From positions 191,014,816 through 191,078,815 of the forward strand of contig CP136066.1 in the NCBI GenBank assembly GCA_032622095.1: a DNA stretch of 64,000 nt, written 5' to 3'. Shown here one piece after another: positions 11,346 to 23,761 of the stretch. Origin of the DNA: Siphonodentalium dalli (taxonomy: Eukaryota; Mollusca; Scaphopoda; Gadilida; Siphonodentaliidae). A program made the translations under genes and the position numbers. Position 1 is the stretch's first letter. Every line of letters begins with the position of its first letter. The notes beneath the pieces are model-generated. The model saw nothing but the letters and a program-made list of their open reading frames with translations, searched no databases and had not been told where the DNA came from.

Positions 11346-12556
11346 GGGAAATTTCGTCTCCATATCCCCAGTTTCCGAGACGGTCAAATGCCGTATTTTC
11401 ACTCAAGTAGATAAACGCTCGTTAATAGCGAGGCCTCATATACAAACGCTCATTAATTATCACGCGATTAACCCACCAATCCACACTCCCGCGAATGGTC
11501 CGAGTGCACTGCCTGTGGGGTCTTACTCTTACACAGCAAGTTTGGGTTCAATCGGCCCAGCATTCTCGAGTTAAAGGCGCACATATATACGGAAGTCTCA
11601 AAATATATAGTAGATTGTTTACTAATCACTCCATTTCAGTCGGTATTATCTCTGAGTTCCCCACTGACATCAACATTGTTATGTTCCTAGTATTTTAAAG
11701 GTAGCTATGATATAATCCGATTTAACTTTATGGCTAACATCTCAGTGAATGTCTCATGGATTTCCTGGATATCTTTAATTATGATATAGTCCAGCTTAAA
11801 GTTTATATCTGACAAATGTTATTTTGATGGGTATTTGGTTAGCTGTTAACGTTTACTGGGATTTGTGTTCTACGTGACACAACTTGTAACTGGTTTCTAT
11901 TAAGAGGTTTGATAGTTTACTTGATCATACTTCCGTCATCATCAGACCTCATTGTTTTATTTGTTTTGACAGACATACTTTGAAATCGAAATGTTCTTTT
12001 TCGTTTACGATTAATCAATCTTTACAATCGTCCTGAGTGAATTTTCATTGAACAAAAGAGTTAACGGCTAATTTCAAAAACTGAACCAGCACAGGCACAC
12101 GATTATAGTTACAACAGTCCAAGATTATAATCTTCTGCCGATCGACTACTCCCGTGAATCGCGTGATGATTGGCGGTGACTCATAATTTATCAGATTCGC
12201 ATTTCCTTATGAATTTGAAAAAGTTTGTCAGAATATCAATATTGGGATATTGGAGTTGTGAACATACACACAAAGTAACATACACATAAACGCTGTCCGG
12301 AGAACAGAAATACAGAAGTGAAAAGGGAGAGACAACTCGATACTCCAAAAAAGGTAGGTAATCCACCAAGTTTAGCTAATTGTTGGGCTTTAACAGGCTG
12401 CAAGACAGTTCAGTCCCCTCGTTACGGTGATTTGAACTTTGCATTGCAATTGTGGGGGGGGGAGGAGACTCCAACCCTACCTTTTGTAATGGGTGTAATA
12501 TTTTTTTGCAGTTTTAAGGAGGTCAAGTGGAACATTTTGAATGGGGATCGCCATGC
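11346..12556. other. Intergenic, nothing recognised
   Basis: No credible coding frame. A poly-G run at about 12453-12463 is the only notable composition feature. Confidence 0.4.
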
Positions 12557-13272
12557 AAATCTCTGCAGCAAAAGTTTTATATGAAGCAGTTGTCTGGGAA
12601 CTAAAGCAGCTATATCATTAACAGACATAACATTTAACTGGCGGCTGGGCTTGGTAAATTGCCAATTTTTACTCTAAATTATTTTTGATAATTGTTTCTT
12701 GAATTAAATCGTTTGACCTAGTTTTGAAAAATCAATATAAAATAAAAAAATAAATACACCAACTTTCTAATGGAAAAAAGTCCAAGCCGACCGCCAGGTA
12801 GATGTGTATTGTTTTCAATACCGTACAACGTCGCACCCAGAAATATTTGCCACTCGGCAACTTTCGCTGCGGAAAATTGCATGGAAATGCCCATTCAAAA
12901 TTGGAGGAGGTCAAGTGAACAATTTTGAATGGGAATTTTAATGCAAATTGCCTCAGGAAAAGTTTACAGAGTTGCAAATATTTATGGGTGTGATTTTGTG
13001 CGGTATTGAAAACAATATATATTTAGTTGGTGAGTCGGCTTGGAATTGTTCCATTAGAAAATTGTACTTATTTTTGAATTTTATATTTATTTTTCAAAAC
13101 TAGGTCAAATGTTGTAATTGCAGAATTTGTTTTTATACAAAATAAATTTATAGCAGATATTGCAATTTACAAAGCCCAGCCGGCAGTTAAGTGTTTAATA
13201 TGTTTGTTTATTGATATGGCTACTTTAGTCCCCAGACAACTGTTTCACCTATAACTTGTTCTGCGGAGATTT
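12557..13272. repeat. Foldback: ~350-bp inverted arms around a 17-base loop
   Basis: The left arm (12557-12902) and right arm (12920-13272) are imperfect reverse complements along their whole length. Matched landmarks, moving inwards, are AGCAGTTGTCTGGGAACTAA / TTAGTCCCCAGACAACTG, GGCGGCTGGGCTT / AAGCCCAGCCGGC, TTTGACCTAGTTTTGAAAAA / TTTTCAAAACTAGGTCAAA, and CCATTCAAAATT / AATTTTGAATGG at the loop. Small indels show the arms have diverged. No ORF is present. A transcript would form a long hairpin. Confidence 0.85.
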
Positions 13273-13329
13273 CACCCATAGTGAAGTACAGAACATAAAT
13301 ATAAGAATTATATCCCCCAATGTTATTTT

Positions 13330-13880
13330 TTCAATTTTATAAGGTTCCCTGTCAAAAAGATCCCAAGGTTTTGTACTGGTGGAATATGATCTCTACATGC
13401 ATAGCTAAGAGTAGAGATTAATGGCATGTTCTACTAAACTTGGTGATTTATTCGAGACCGCTGGATTCTTCTGAAAATAATATAATAGAACTAAACTTCT
13501 ATAGAAATCCCCATTCAAATTTGGTTCACTCGGGCCTTAAAAGCCTTATGGAGTTTTAGATGAGTGAGTTATTTATTATAGGAGACCGGCGACATATGTC
13601 CTGTGTATTGTTTTACCTTTTAGAGTGTTCATTTGAGATATATGTTAATCAGTTATTGTGTTTTGGGCGATAAACCAGGTTTCCTTTGATTCGCTACATG
13701 TGGTACCATTTAGATATTTGATTAAAAGTTTTTAAAAACCTTATTTTTGATAAATATATTCCCCACGTTTTTCGACTTTATAAGGTTCCCTGTGAAAACT
13801 TCAAGAAGTTCCCAGGTTTTGTATTTGTGGAATATGATCTCTACGGGAGGTTAGCCAGAGTAGAGATTCATGACGTGATC
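13330..13880. repeat. Direct duplication, ~440-bp spacing
   Basis: TTTATAAGGTTCCCTGT followed by CAAGGTTTTGTA / CCAGGTTTTGTA and GTGGAATATGATCTCTAC occurs near 13335-13440 and again near 13775-13880. The shared core is about 100 bp and diverged. Confidence 0.6.
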
Positions 13881-14886
13881 AACAAGTTTAGGGAAAATGG
13901 CTTCAAAAACACCATTTTGAAAATTATCAGTTTTTGTCTACCATTTTCTTACACATTATTCTTCAAAACTAACATCCACAAAATATATAATAAGCGAACA
14001 AATTATAAGGGGAACAAAGTTTGAGAAAATCCGGTCCCAAATTCAAAACCTGATCGATGTTTTTCAACATTGTTCAAAATGTCTATCCTCGCCCACTGTC
14101 AAATTAGATAAACTTCTCATCAAATAACACAAAATCGCGCTATCCAACCGAAAATCACAATAATGGTGAATTAAAACAACACACATTGAGATTAGAGGTA
14201 CTTTGTTTGCCGGACAGTTTTACTGGGTGCATCAGAAATTCAGAATATGTTGATAAAAAAAAATTGTAAAACTAGTTGTCTTACTCACATTCAATTATGT
14301 CTTTATGTGATTTAATTGTTCGTGTCATGTGTATGTATCCTTGAGATGTCATTTGCATCTAAATATAAACTTTGATAATACTAGTTATCCTCTCTATAAA
14401 CATAAGAGTTTAGCAATAGAAAGCTTGGAAAGATTGTGTTTCACACGTGGTGGGGTTTTGCTATTGGCATGCACTCGACTCGCAATTTACAACAAATAAT
14501 ATAAAATACAAATTGATGCCCATGAGTTTGAATGAAATATGTGCATGATGTATGGTTTCATGGTAAAATGTATAACATACATAATTTTTACTTTGTCCGT
14601 AGTATGCACAAGGAAGGCAATAAAATGCATTTGCTTTCAGTTATTTCTTAACATTGAGAAGAGGGTGAACATTTTGTGGTCTTCGTGTTCTTCACCTAAT
14701 TTTTTCTAGTAACATTTGGAATTCATATGCTATGCATGATTAGCACAACTATACTAGAAATAACTATTACACTACATACTACATACCAACTCTTTACCCT
14801 TACATGAAGGGAGCTGCGCTGGTTCAGCATTAACTATCCTGTGCCGTTGCATTCTCGTATATATGTGAGTCTCCCATAGGGAGCCT

Positions 14887-14889
<3 letters not shown>
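13881..14889. other. Intergenic, nothing recognised
   Basis: AT-rich. A short frame at 13827-14024 has no recognisable family and lies partly in the duplicated block. Confidence 0.4.

Positions 14890-14967
<78 letters not shown>
14890..14967. repeat. (TA)n microsatellite
   Basis: Almost uninterrupted TA dinucleotides with one GC interruption near 14921. It is flanked by related palindromic sequences at 14849-14885 and 15027-15081. Confidence 0.95.
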
Positions 14968-14969
<2 letters not shown>

Positions 14970-15026
14970 GTATGCACTGATAAAAGTCTGGCTTACACAG
15001 TGAAGATAAATATTGTTAGGCCAATG

Positions 15027-15081
15027 CATTCTCGTATATATGCGAGGCTGCCTATGGGAAACTCGCATATTTAAGAGAATG
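15027..15081. repeat. Short inverted repeat (hairpin)
   Basis: CATTCTCGTATATATGCGAG pairs with CTCGCATATTTAAGAGAATG across a ~15-base loop. A related CATTCTCGTATATATGTGAG lies at 14850-14870, on the other side of the TA tract. Confidence 0.7.
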
Positions 15082-17331
15082 TATTGTAACGGGGTTTTCA
15101 CAAAATTTCAGAAAGCTCTAGTCATGAAAAAAGGTTCACTAGTAATCAAACAGAAAACCGGCTTGACACTTCATATTTTCTGCTTATAAAACGCCCAATT
15201 GTACTTAAGTGATATTCCTATTTCAGTTCCCAGATAATTGCTTCATATTTAAATTTAGCTCGAGATTTGCGTGGGAATTCCACATTCAAAATTGGTCATT
15301 TGACTATGCAATAGGAGATAAAAAGCAACCAGTAAGTCACACAGAATATAATTGTGTTGAAAATTGTATATAAATTCTGTCTAGTGTTGAAACGATTTAG
15401 TCAACTAATCAATGTTGACTTTATTTGAACTAAAGGTCGACTTGCCCAACTTCATGTCGACTAGTAGAACGTCCATTCAAAAGAAATACAAAATTATCTG
15501 GAGGCATACAGGCATTTTTCTGAAATATGTTTGAATGAAATTAATCTTGAATATCCTGAAACAAGATTGTTGCCAAGCACATTGGCCATGGATCCCAAGA
15601 AGTCTGAATCAGTTTAACGAGTGGTTTAATAAGCTGTGTAGCGACTAAGTGAAGAGATCATCTCTCATCTATGTGATAGATCAACCAATATTGGGATTGA
15701 CAATGATCTAAATCCTAATAAATAGAGGTCCCAAATGGGGATATATGTGATGACATGTTGTCGATTTTGGAGTTCGAAAGACTACTTTGAAATTGTTAGG
15801 CCTTTTAGAAAGCTTTCCTCCAAAGTAAACACAGCAAATACCTGTTTACTAATGGACTTCGATTAAATTTCAAATTGTTGACTAGTCGACAGAAAATTAC
15901 TAATAGTTTCAAAACTAATCTGTCCATAAAATACATGCTGTCCTGTGCTGTCATGAATATAATCAGTCATAACAATAGTGTTATCATAAAATCCTAGTTT
16001 ATGTAAATGTTTTGACACTAAACTTGATGTCCCTTTAAAACATTAACATTACATGAAATGAATGCATAGAAAATTATCGGACACCTGTCCGGAAACACTC
16101 ATATCAATTAATAATGATTTTATTTAGATTTTTCTAGTATGATACATATAACCTTTTGGGACAGTTTTACAGGCTATTTTTTATAACAGAAACTCTAATG
16201 GACTATGCCATTTCAATTTAGATATCATTTCAATTTAGATATTTTAGCAGGAATAAACCACTTATTCTGCCTTTATAGTCAAATACATGTAATACACCCA
16301 ATTTTCAGTTTTGTCTATGTTATTAGCAGCAAAAGGTATTGGTAGTCTTGAAATTAAGTTTTATGGATGTTAATATGTTGTAATTGATGCCTAGAAGTGA
16401 TAAACCATCTTTACAAATGTTCTTGACATGTTTCAAGCCGTAGATCCAGGTCAAAGAAAGTAGAATATTGATTTTGTATTGCGAGTTATATAAAACATAC
16501 CTTTGTGGGATAGTTGCATAGAAATTGGTCAATATAGTGCTGAAAATACGCGTTTTGTACTAGTTTAAACTTTTTTTAATCAGCCATCATGTAAAAAATC
16601 CATCTGTTTGCCCTCCAAAATACAGTTTGAGTAGGTTCGCACATTTAAAGACATTCGATGCCATTCGAAGAGGGTTCATGTAAAATAGCATAAAATTTAT
16701 AATAAACAAGTACATGCAAAAATAGATAAACTGTTGTTCTTTTCATTCTTAATAGTCGAGATCAACCACACCAAGTGTTTCATATCGTATTGAATGTTAA
16801 CATGAACCAATAAAGAAAAGTTTCATTTCTTTATGTCAGAAAATTGTAAGACAGGTTCGTAAACCAGACATACGAAACTTTTCTTAAAAACAATAAAGTT
16901 TTAGTTAATAAAATCATGAATATTTGAATAATTATTGCCTTTTCTTTGAGAATTGATAACACGCTTACACCCTGTACTTATATTCTGCCCTGCACTTCTA
17001 TTTGGCACACTACTTGCACAAGAGTAGGGAAATGCAAACCACAACTATTCTTTTTCTTCGACCTAAACATTAAAGTGGATGTGTTGGCATTGCCAATCAA
17101 AGTCCAATAAGATACCACCATTAATGAAAACCAGACGGTAAACATTGTAAAATATCAAATTGAGGAAAAATATCCTCAAATTCGTATTCAGACTGAAATA
17201 TTTGAACTTCTACACACTTTGTGATATTTGTTGTTGAAAATCACTGACAGTTTGGTTTCATAAAATAATGGCTTCAATTTTGTGGTCATGTTTTCATAGA
17301 CCTTTATTCACTACAAGTGCCTTGGGCTCAT
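15082..17331. other. Long AT-rich intergenic stretch
   Basis: No credible coding sequence, RNA gene or element end was recognised. Part of 15225-15330 (CAGATAATTGCTTCATA...CATTCAAAATTGG) weakly resembles the arms of the 12.6-13.3 kb foldback. Confidence 0.4.
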
Positions 17332-18837
17332 TTAAAGAGGTGATGTACACCGAATCGGACCATTTATGGGACCATCTCCTTTTATACTAAACATAATATA
17401 TGCAACAAATGAATGTATTTGAGCTATGGGTTAGTGAAAAATACGCTATGGGTTAATGAAAAATACCCTGTCTTGTATGCTTTATGACAATGCAAACTAC
17501 ATGGTAATTATAATGAAAATTAATTTATGACTGGAGTCATAAATAGTGATGTTGCGATAATGAGAAAGCCCATCGGACCGATTTCCGATAACTGGAGGCA
17601 CAATCGGCCGATTTCCGATTCCGATCTTTATATATATTGTGCGTTTGTTCCCACACTGGACCTATATACACTGATTGCACTCACCATCTCGGTACAGTTT
17701 CAAAGCCACATACAACAAAGAAATATATACACACTGCCACAAAAGTATTTGCGCCAACGTCAGTTTTGCGCTGCCTTTGATGTATACCGGTAGTTGTTTG
17801 ACAAAGAGATCTAAGGTGTCAACTCTAGATTAAAGTTATGACACTGTGGGGAACAATTGAACGTGGTGCCAAAGTCTTGATTGAATGCTTGTAAGTTGCG
17901 ACAATGTATGGAATGGCGATGAGTATTAATTAAATTTAGATTGATGGATAATAATTGCTGTCACATTTGTCCGATATTTCCCAAATTCCCATTGGTCACA
18001 TCTTTTGTCATTTAACAACTGGGAAGCTTTTATAGCCTGCTCAATTTTTTTTTTCGTGAGACCGAATCCCAAGTTCAAAGTTTTGGTAAGCATATTTCAT
18101 TGCATATGCCGTAACTTATAATGAGAGCATCACTGTAACAATGGCGATTCGCAAAACGAAAACAAATGCAATTTGGGATTACTTCACCGATCACCATATT
18201 GTCCCCTACAGACGAAAAAGCCAATTATGCCCCTCCTCGCGTTAGTCGTTATTGAAGACAGTTCTGATCGTTACTACTAATCATTCAGTGTTTGCTTCAA
18301 ATTATTGACATATCATGTGACGTCACATCATGGCAGGTGCTAAACATGAAACTATATTGCAATGAGGTCAGCGGCTGTTTAAAGCTTTCTTTGAATCTAT
18401 TTCGTGTCCAATAACTTCATATATTACACGGGATATGTCGGGCAGGTGTATTGCCATGCTTATATTATATATAATCATATCAGACTATTTGGACGTCTGT
18501 TTCAGGCTGTTACAACTGCATTTTACATTAAATACTACGGTTGTATTGCGTACCATTATTAAAGCGTGCATATTTCGCTTAGATACTAGAACGTTTTTGT
18601 TAGTTTTGACAATCAGTAAAAGTCGATGTTCAACTGCAAGGTACGATTATCGATGGCCGATTCCGATTATCGGCACGTCACTAGTCATAAATTCATTTTC
18701 ATCATATTACCATGTTGTTTGCATCGCACATGAGTCAATTTTGAAAAAAAATTAATTCATTTGTTGCATATATTCTGTTGAATATAAAAGGAGATGGTTC
18801 CATAAATGACCGGATTTAGGGTACAGTACCCATTTAA
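17332..18837. mobile_element. TTAA-flanked MITE, family B, split by a hAT insertion
   Basis: TTAA at 17332 and TTAA at 18834 bound inverted termini of about 85 bp. The left end reads GGACCATTTATGGGACCATC then CTCCTTTTATA and AATATATGCAACAAATGAAT; the right end is the reverse complement (ATTCATTTGTTGCATATATT ... GGAGATGGTTCCATAAATGA). Removing the 1140-bp hAT element and one 8-bp duplication leaves about 358 bp, close to the 363 bp of the intact copy at 63569-63931. The TTAA target suggests the piggyBac group, but no transposase is present. Confidence 0.8.
17544..18683. mobile_element. hAT-type non-autonomous element, 1140 bp
   Basis: An 8-bp direct repeat GTCATAAA flanks it exactly (17536-17543 and 18684-18691), the hAT hallmark. 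The ends read TAGTGATGTTGCGATAAT and, inverted, TAGTGACGTGCCGATAAT. Subterminal repeats of CGATTTCCGAT / CGATTATCGG type lie inside both ends. There is no transposase frame; small frames inside (for example 17527-17793) have no family. A diverged relative lies at about 23074-23735. Confidence 0.85.
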
Positions 18838-19619
18838 CAGCCGAGAATAAACATTTTAAATAACATATAAGGATACCACAGGTGTTAACTTCCTCATGTA
18901 AAACACAAAACATACATTTATGGTCATATGTTACTCAAAAGTAACATTGATACATTATTTCAATTGGTTAAACAAATCCTGAACAGCTGGTGATAACTTA
19001 ACTTTCTTTATCGTGAAAACGTTTTCAGCTCAACTGAATATGCTAAGTTAAAGAGATAATAGCATCCGAGAAGAAATTCTACAGCTTTGAAAAGTCCTTC
19101 TGCTTTCACTGATATCAGGTGCCGATCCACGCTGATGAAGTAGAACTCTTTGATGATGAGGAAACCTGGCTGTTTCATGCCTTTGGATTCTGCGATGCTA
19201 ATACACTCATCGGGTGACTCATTCTGAAATGATGATCATAAATTGTTGCCGAACATTGTGGAACGTTGTATTGAATATATTATGTGTGCATCTGAACAAC
19301 TTATCTCAACCCCATTATTCACATGTAAAGCAATAAATTATGATAAAAATCTTCTCAACTCAGCAGCCTACTCGTTTGTGTTGTTACTTGATACGAGTTC
19401 ATTTCAAACATGTCCATTTAAATATTTAAATACCAGGATGATTATTAGGAGCATGCATATACACGCATCTCCAAAACAAAGTGATGATGCAGTTAAGCCC
19501 TACTCAGTGTAGTTTCGTAAAAGGTGGTATGTAATACACATGGACGAATATCTTATAATAAGTGTAGTTTCGTAAAAGGTGGTATTTAATATACATGGAC
19601 GAATATCTTATAATAATGA
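18751..19619. repeat. Tandem duplication unit A (~0.87 kb)
   Basis: The unit starts inside the right end of the TTAA MITE and is repeated at 19620-20443 with an offset of 869-877 bp. Similarity is high throughout. Its last ~53 bp (AGTGTAGTTTCGTAAAAGGT onward) are themselves doubled at 19507-19615. The unit includes a possible exon on the minus strand. Confidence 0.85.
19008..19223 (-). CDS. Possible terminal exon of an unrecognised gene, copy A
   Basis: On the minus strand a 216-base frame follows a good 3' splice acceptor (…ATCATTTCAG at 19224-19233) and ends at a TAA (19008-19010). It reads NESPDECISIAESKGMKQPG, continues through KEFYFISVDRHL and AVEFLLGCYYLFNLAYSVEL, and ends KTFSR. Copy B, 877 bp away, keeps the same acceptor and nearly the same protein but a different last few residues. 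Conservation of frame and acceptor in both copies argues for coding history. I do not recognise the family, and it could belong to a repetitive gene or transposon. The upstream exon was not found. Confidence 0.35.
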   Translation of the reverse strand, partial: NESPDECISIAESKGMKQPGFLIIKEFYFISVDRHLISVKAEGLFKAVEFLLGCYYLFNLAYSVELKTFSR

Positions 19620-20443
19620 ATTAATTCATTTGTTGCATATATTCTGTTGAGTATAAAAGGAGATGGTTCCATAAATGACCGGATTTAGTGTACAGTACCC
19701 CTTTAACAGTCGAGAATAAACATGTTCAAGAACATACAAGGATGCCACAGGTGTTAACTTCCTCATGTAAAACACAAAGCATATATTTATGGTCATATGT
19801 TACTCAAAAGTAACATTGATACATTATTTCAATTGGTTAAAAAAATCTTGTACAGCTGGTGATAACTTAACTTTCTTTATACCAGCCAACGAAAACGTTT
19901 TTCAGCTCAAATGGATATGCTAAGTTAAAGACATAATAGCATCCGAGAAGAAATTCTACAGCTTTGACAAGTCCTTCTGCTTTCACTGGTATCAAGTGCC
20001 GATCCACGCTGATGAAGTAGAACTCTTTGATTTTGAGGATACCTGGCTGTTTCATGCCTTTGGATTCTGCGATGCTAATACAGTCATCGGGTGACTCATT
20101 CTGAAATGATGATCATAAATTGTTGCCAAACATTGTGGAACGTTGTATTGAATAGATTATGTGTGCATCTGAACAACTTATCGCAACACCATTATTCACA
20201 TGTAAAGCAATAAATTATGATAAAAAATCTTCTCAACTCAGCAGCCTACTCGTTTTTGTGTTACTTGATTCGAGTTCATTTCAAACATGTCCATTTAAAT
20301 ATTTAATTACCAGGATGATTATTAGGAGCATGCATAAACACGCATCTCCAAAACAAAGTGATGATGCAGTTAAGCTCTACTCAGTGTAGTTTCGTAAAAG
20401 GTGGTATTTAATATACATGGACGTATATCTTATAATAATGAAT
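19620..20443. repeat. Tandem duplication unit B
   Basis: Second copy of unit A. It begins with the right end of the family B MITE (ATTAATTCATTTGTTGCATA) and ends at TCTTATAATAATGAATGACT. The MITE end therefore lies at both unit junctions, so the duplication happened after the MITE inserted. Confidence 0.85.
19867..20100 (-). CDS. Possible terminal exon of an unrecognised gene, copy B
   Basis: This is the better preserved copy. The acceptor TTTCAG lies at 20101-20106, followed by 78 codons including the stop. The protein reads NESPDDCISIAESKGMKQPG, then ILKIKEFYFISVDRHLIPVK, then AEGLVKAVEFLLGCYYVFNL, ending AYPFELKNVFVGWYKES. It has an amphipathic aromatic-rich stretch (FLLGCYYVFNLAYP) too short and mixed to call a membrane segment. 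No catalytic motif or known domain is recognised. The tandem partner at 19008-19223 differs mainly in the tail. It may be a genuine gene's last exon or a frequently copied exon in a repeat. Confidence 0.4.
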   Translation of the reverse strand, partial: NESPDDCISIAESKGMKQPGILKIKEFYFISVDRHLIPVKAEGLVKAVEFLLGCYYVFNLAYPFELKNVFVGWYKES

Positions 20444-23073
20444 GACTAAGAACTGAAACTTCAATCAGATACAAGACTTACGAAAAATATTTTGTCAGTT
20501 TTGTATTTGCGCACCACGGTGTGCAAATTCAAAACTGATTGAAAAATAGCACTGCGCGGATTCAAATATGAGTAACGTATTAAGATTTAATTAATTTCAA
20601 GACATACTGGATCCATTATTGGATAACAGTATATGGCCCATTTTGGTATGGCACGCCAAGCACGGGTGGTGCTATCTTTGCCTAGCTAACAGTAGCAGGC
20701 CTGGAAATTTTGACGAGCGTTGATCAATGCTTTCGTACCGTTCGTGCAACTTTTTAAAACTGGGATAAGCGATTTTTCGACCGCAAATATTTTAATATGA
20801 ACCTAAAGTATGTTCAAGTCTATACTGCTTTTGAAAAGTCAAGGACAAAGCTGCGCCATCATGGTCCTTTTATAGAACATAAAAGAGAATCTAAAAGAGA
20901 AAGTGACAATAAGTAATCCTGTTCACACAAATAGTCAGTTATGATGTAGCAAAGAATGTTGATTGATACAAAGTCTGCATGTGGTGCAGTTATGACGTAG
21001 CAAAGAATGTTGATTTCTACAAATTCTGCATGTCGTTCATGCCCAATTCCTGAATAATGCTGACGTAATTAGTGTGTGTTGCTGTGAAGTGCTATGGTTG
21101 AGAGATACATATACTCGCAAAAATAACTGGCACGACCAACATTACTTAAAATAAGAGCATGAAACGGTGATCAATTGGCTCAAAATCGTAATTTTTTGTT
21201 GAAAATTAAAAGAAAATTTTATTGTCGTTTGATGAATAAAGTTGAAAAATTGGGCGCAAACACATCTGATGAAATATAAAAGGTATGGATGGCTTCGGAA
21301 TTACTTGCGGAACATATATGAACATTTACAGGTTATGTCATCGCGTTTAGATTATTGCACAAAAATGTTGATTTTATCACTAGGTCAAAGGCCTCTGAGC
21401 AGACAGGGAGATTGACAACCCGATTTCTTTGTTAGATTTGGCCAGTTTCCGAAAAGATATCTCGACTTCGATTCGTTCAATTTTGCCGAGTTATATGTCA
21501 AATGAAAGGGAATTTTATTGTCCAATAAGAAGACACCTGGGATATTTTGGCTGCAAATATCAATTTCTAGAATTTATTAGTGTTTTGAAAGACGGTGTGG
21601 TTTTAACCGAAGTCGATCATTGGAACCTTCACACTGGTATAGTCTATATTGGTATTTTAGTAATTGTCTCCAGGGGCCTGTGGTTTGCACTCCAATTTAA
21701 CCAAATAATATTAACTTTTTCTCCCCATTATCCAAATAGGTCAATATAAAAATGAATTTCGAACACCAATGTGCAACAATTTTTTTCAGCGTCAGTATGT
21801 TTTGAATGCCTCTTTCCAAATTATGTATGGGATTTGAAGCTTTGGCTGCACATTGAAGAATTAGGGAAGCACCATAATTGTGGTCTTATCCTTTTTCTGG
21901 AACAGGAAGAACAAACAAGTGAGAGATTATAAAGTAGATGCAAAAGTGTTAAAACTATAACCCTGTTGATGGTCATTTTTCAATGCGGTCACAATGCGCA
22001 TTCGAGAGGGACACTTATTTTGAGAATATGTGTGGCATCATGTATTGAATCTTGATGAAATATCCACTGGATCTGGCATAAAGTCTGCAATATAAATAAT
22101 ACGAACCGAGCTTTGACTCAAAACAGAATTGTTCATATTCATTATTCACATTACATTATACAAGCAATAGCTTTTTATAAAACGAGGCATATTATGTTTT
22201 TGGCATGTCTGTCAATCGGTCCACTTTTTGTTTCCGGATGTTAAGTTTAGATAGTTTCAACTGAATGGAAGAAATTTTGTATGGGGTTACTTGCTCAAAA
22301 TAGTTAAGTTCACATTTGGGTTCCATCTGCCGATTGTCACCTGAGTTACGGCCCTTTTTGAATAGAATGAAATATGTTACCGGTATGAGCTTACTGGTCC
22401 CAACATGTAGAGTTTGTAGTTCTAGATTTGGTATTTTTTAAACGTATACGTTTGTTAAGACTTTACCATTTGTTTCCTGTCCATCAGTGATCATGTCATT
22501 AACTGCACTATATTTGGTCAATTTGGACAGTTCGCTCAAGGTTGTATGCCAATGGGAAACAATCGTCGGTTTCTACTACGTTGAGGTATTCTAGTTCTAT
22601 CTGAAAATTGTAAGCACTAGATTAACCATTTTGTAAATAATTTTATACTAACTAAAGTTCTCCCATCGGTTATAATAGTCAGTGGTAAAAATCGCTCTTG
22701 TCAGAGGGTATTGCAAGAGAATTTAGCAGCCCTCCAGTGGCAATTTCCATATTTGGTCTTTGTTTGGAATAATCGAGTTGTACAGACAAAACAATTCAAA
22801 TAATTTCAACTTCCAATGTTCCAAGTTTAACTGTATTAATTTAACTACATCTACATCATAGTACATGACCCAAATTTAAAGAGTTTATATCAGTTCTGAT
22901 TAAAATGAGACCCTCGAACAGCTCCGCATTACAGTCTGAAGAAAATAGGTGGGTTACCCATTACTAGCAACCATTGTGTAATTGTCACAGCCCTCGAAAT
23001 TAGGAAAATTTTCCCACGGCAAATTTAATGATGTGGCACGTTAGATTCCGAATATTGCAATGATATTTCCCCC
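20444..23073. other. Long intergenic stretch with a small tandem repeat
   Basis: At about 20935-21035 a ~58-bp unit (CAGTTATGATGTAGCAAAGA...) occurs twice in tandem. No coding frame has family resemblance; the 106-codon frame at 21429-21749 lacks splice or domain support. Otherwise nothing was recognised. Confidence 0.45.
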
Positions 23074-23735
23074 TAGTGATATTCCGATAATGAAAATGCC
23101 TATCTTTATGTTGACTGGAGGCACAATCGGCTGATTTCTGATTCAGTTTATATATATCGAGAGTTTGTTCCCGTATACACCCATTGCATGCGGACATCAG
23201 CTGTGCTCTGCCTTTGATGTATGCTGGTAGATATCAAAGGTGCTGTCTCTGTGGTGAATACTGCATGAGTAACCATGCATGACACACATGCACGCGGTGT
23301 AAAAGTCTTTTGACTGAGTTATGCCACTTTTTCGACTTAGATTTTTACCCGATATGTGGTTTCCAGATAACTTTAGATTGAATCGAGTGAACTGAACCAA
23401 ATTTGGTATGTGATTTTTTTAGTCAAAAATACCACACTTGAAGTTATTGTGTTTTATTTTGGTTATTTCGTCTTAAGTCAAATGTTTCAAACAAATGAAT
23501 TAGACCTTGCCCCACTCTACTCCAGAAACTGCGTATTATGCCACGCCCAGACGGCATGCTCTTGTTAGACTGTTACAACTGTTTGCTACGGTCAATACAA
23601 CGGTTGTATTGGCCTGTTTATTAAAAATGCATTATTGGGGCAGAATTTTGGTTTGGTAATCGGTAAAACTGCGAACAATTAATATCCGATGGGCTATTAT
23701 CAGCTGATGGCCGGTTCCGATTCCAGGCGTTCTCA
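23074..23735. mobile_element. Diverged relative of the 17.5-kb hAT element
   Basis: It starts TAGTGATATTCCGATAATGA and shares GACTGGAGGCACAATCGGC, GTTTATATATATCGAGAGTT-like and CTCTGCCTTTGATGTATGC blocks with 17544-17830. It ends near GATGGCCGGTTCCGATTCC, which matches the other terminus. Internal deletions make it about 660 bp. No clean 8-bp duplication was seen. Confidence 0.6.
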
Positions 23736-23761
23736 ATTATTCGTCTGAAGTCAGACCAACG

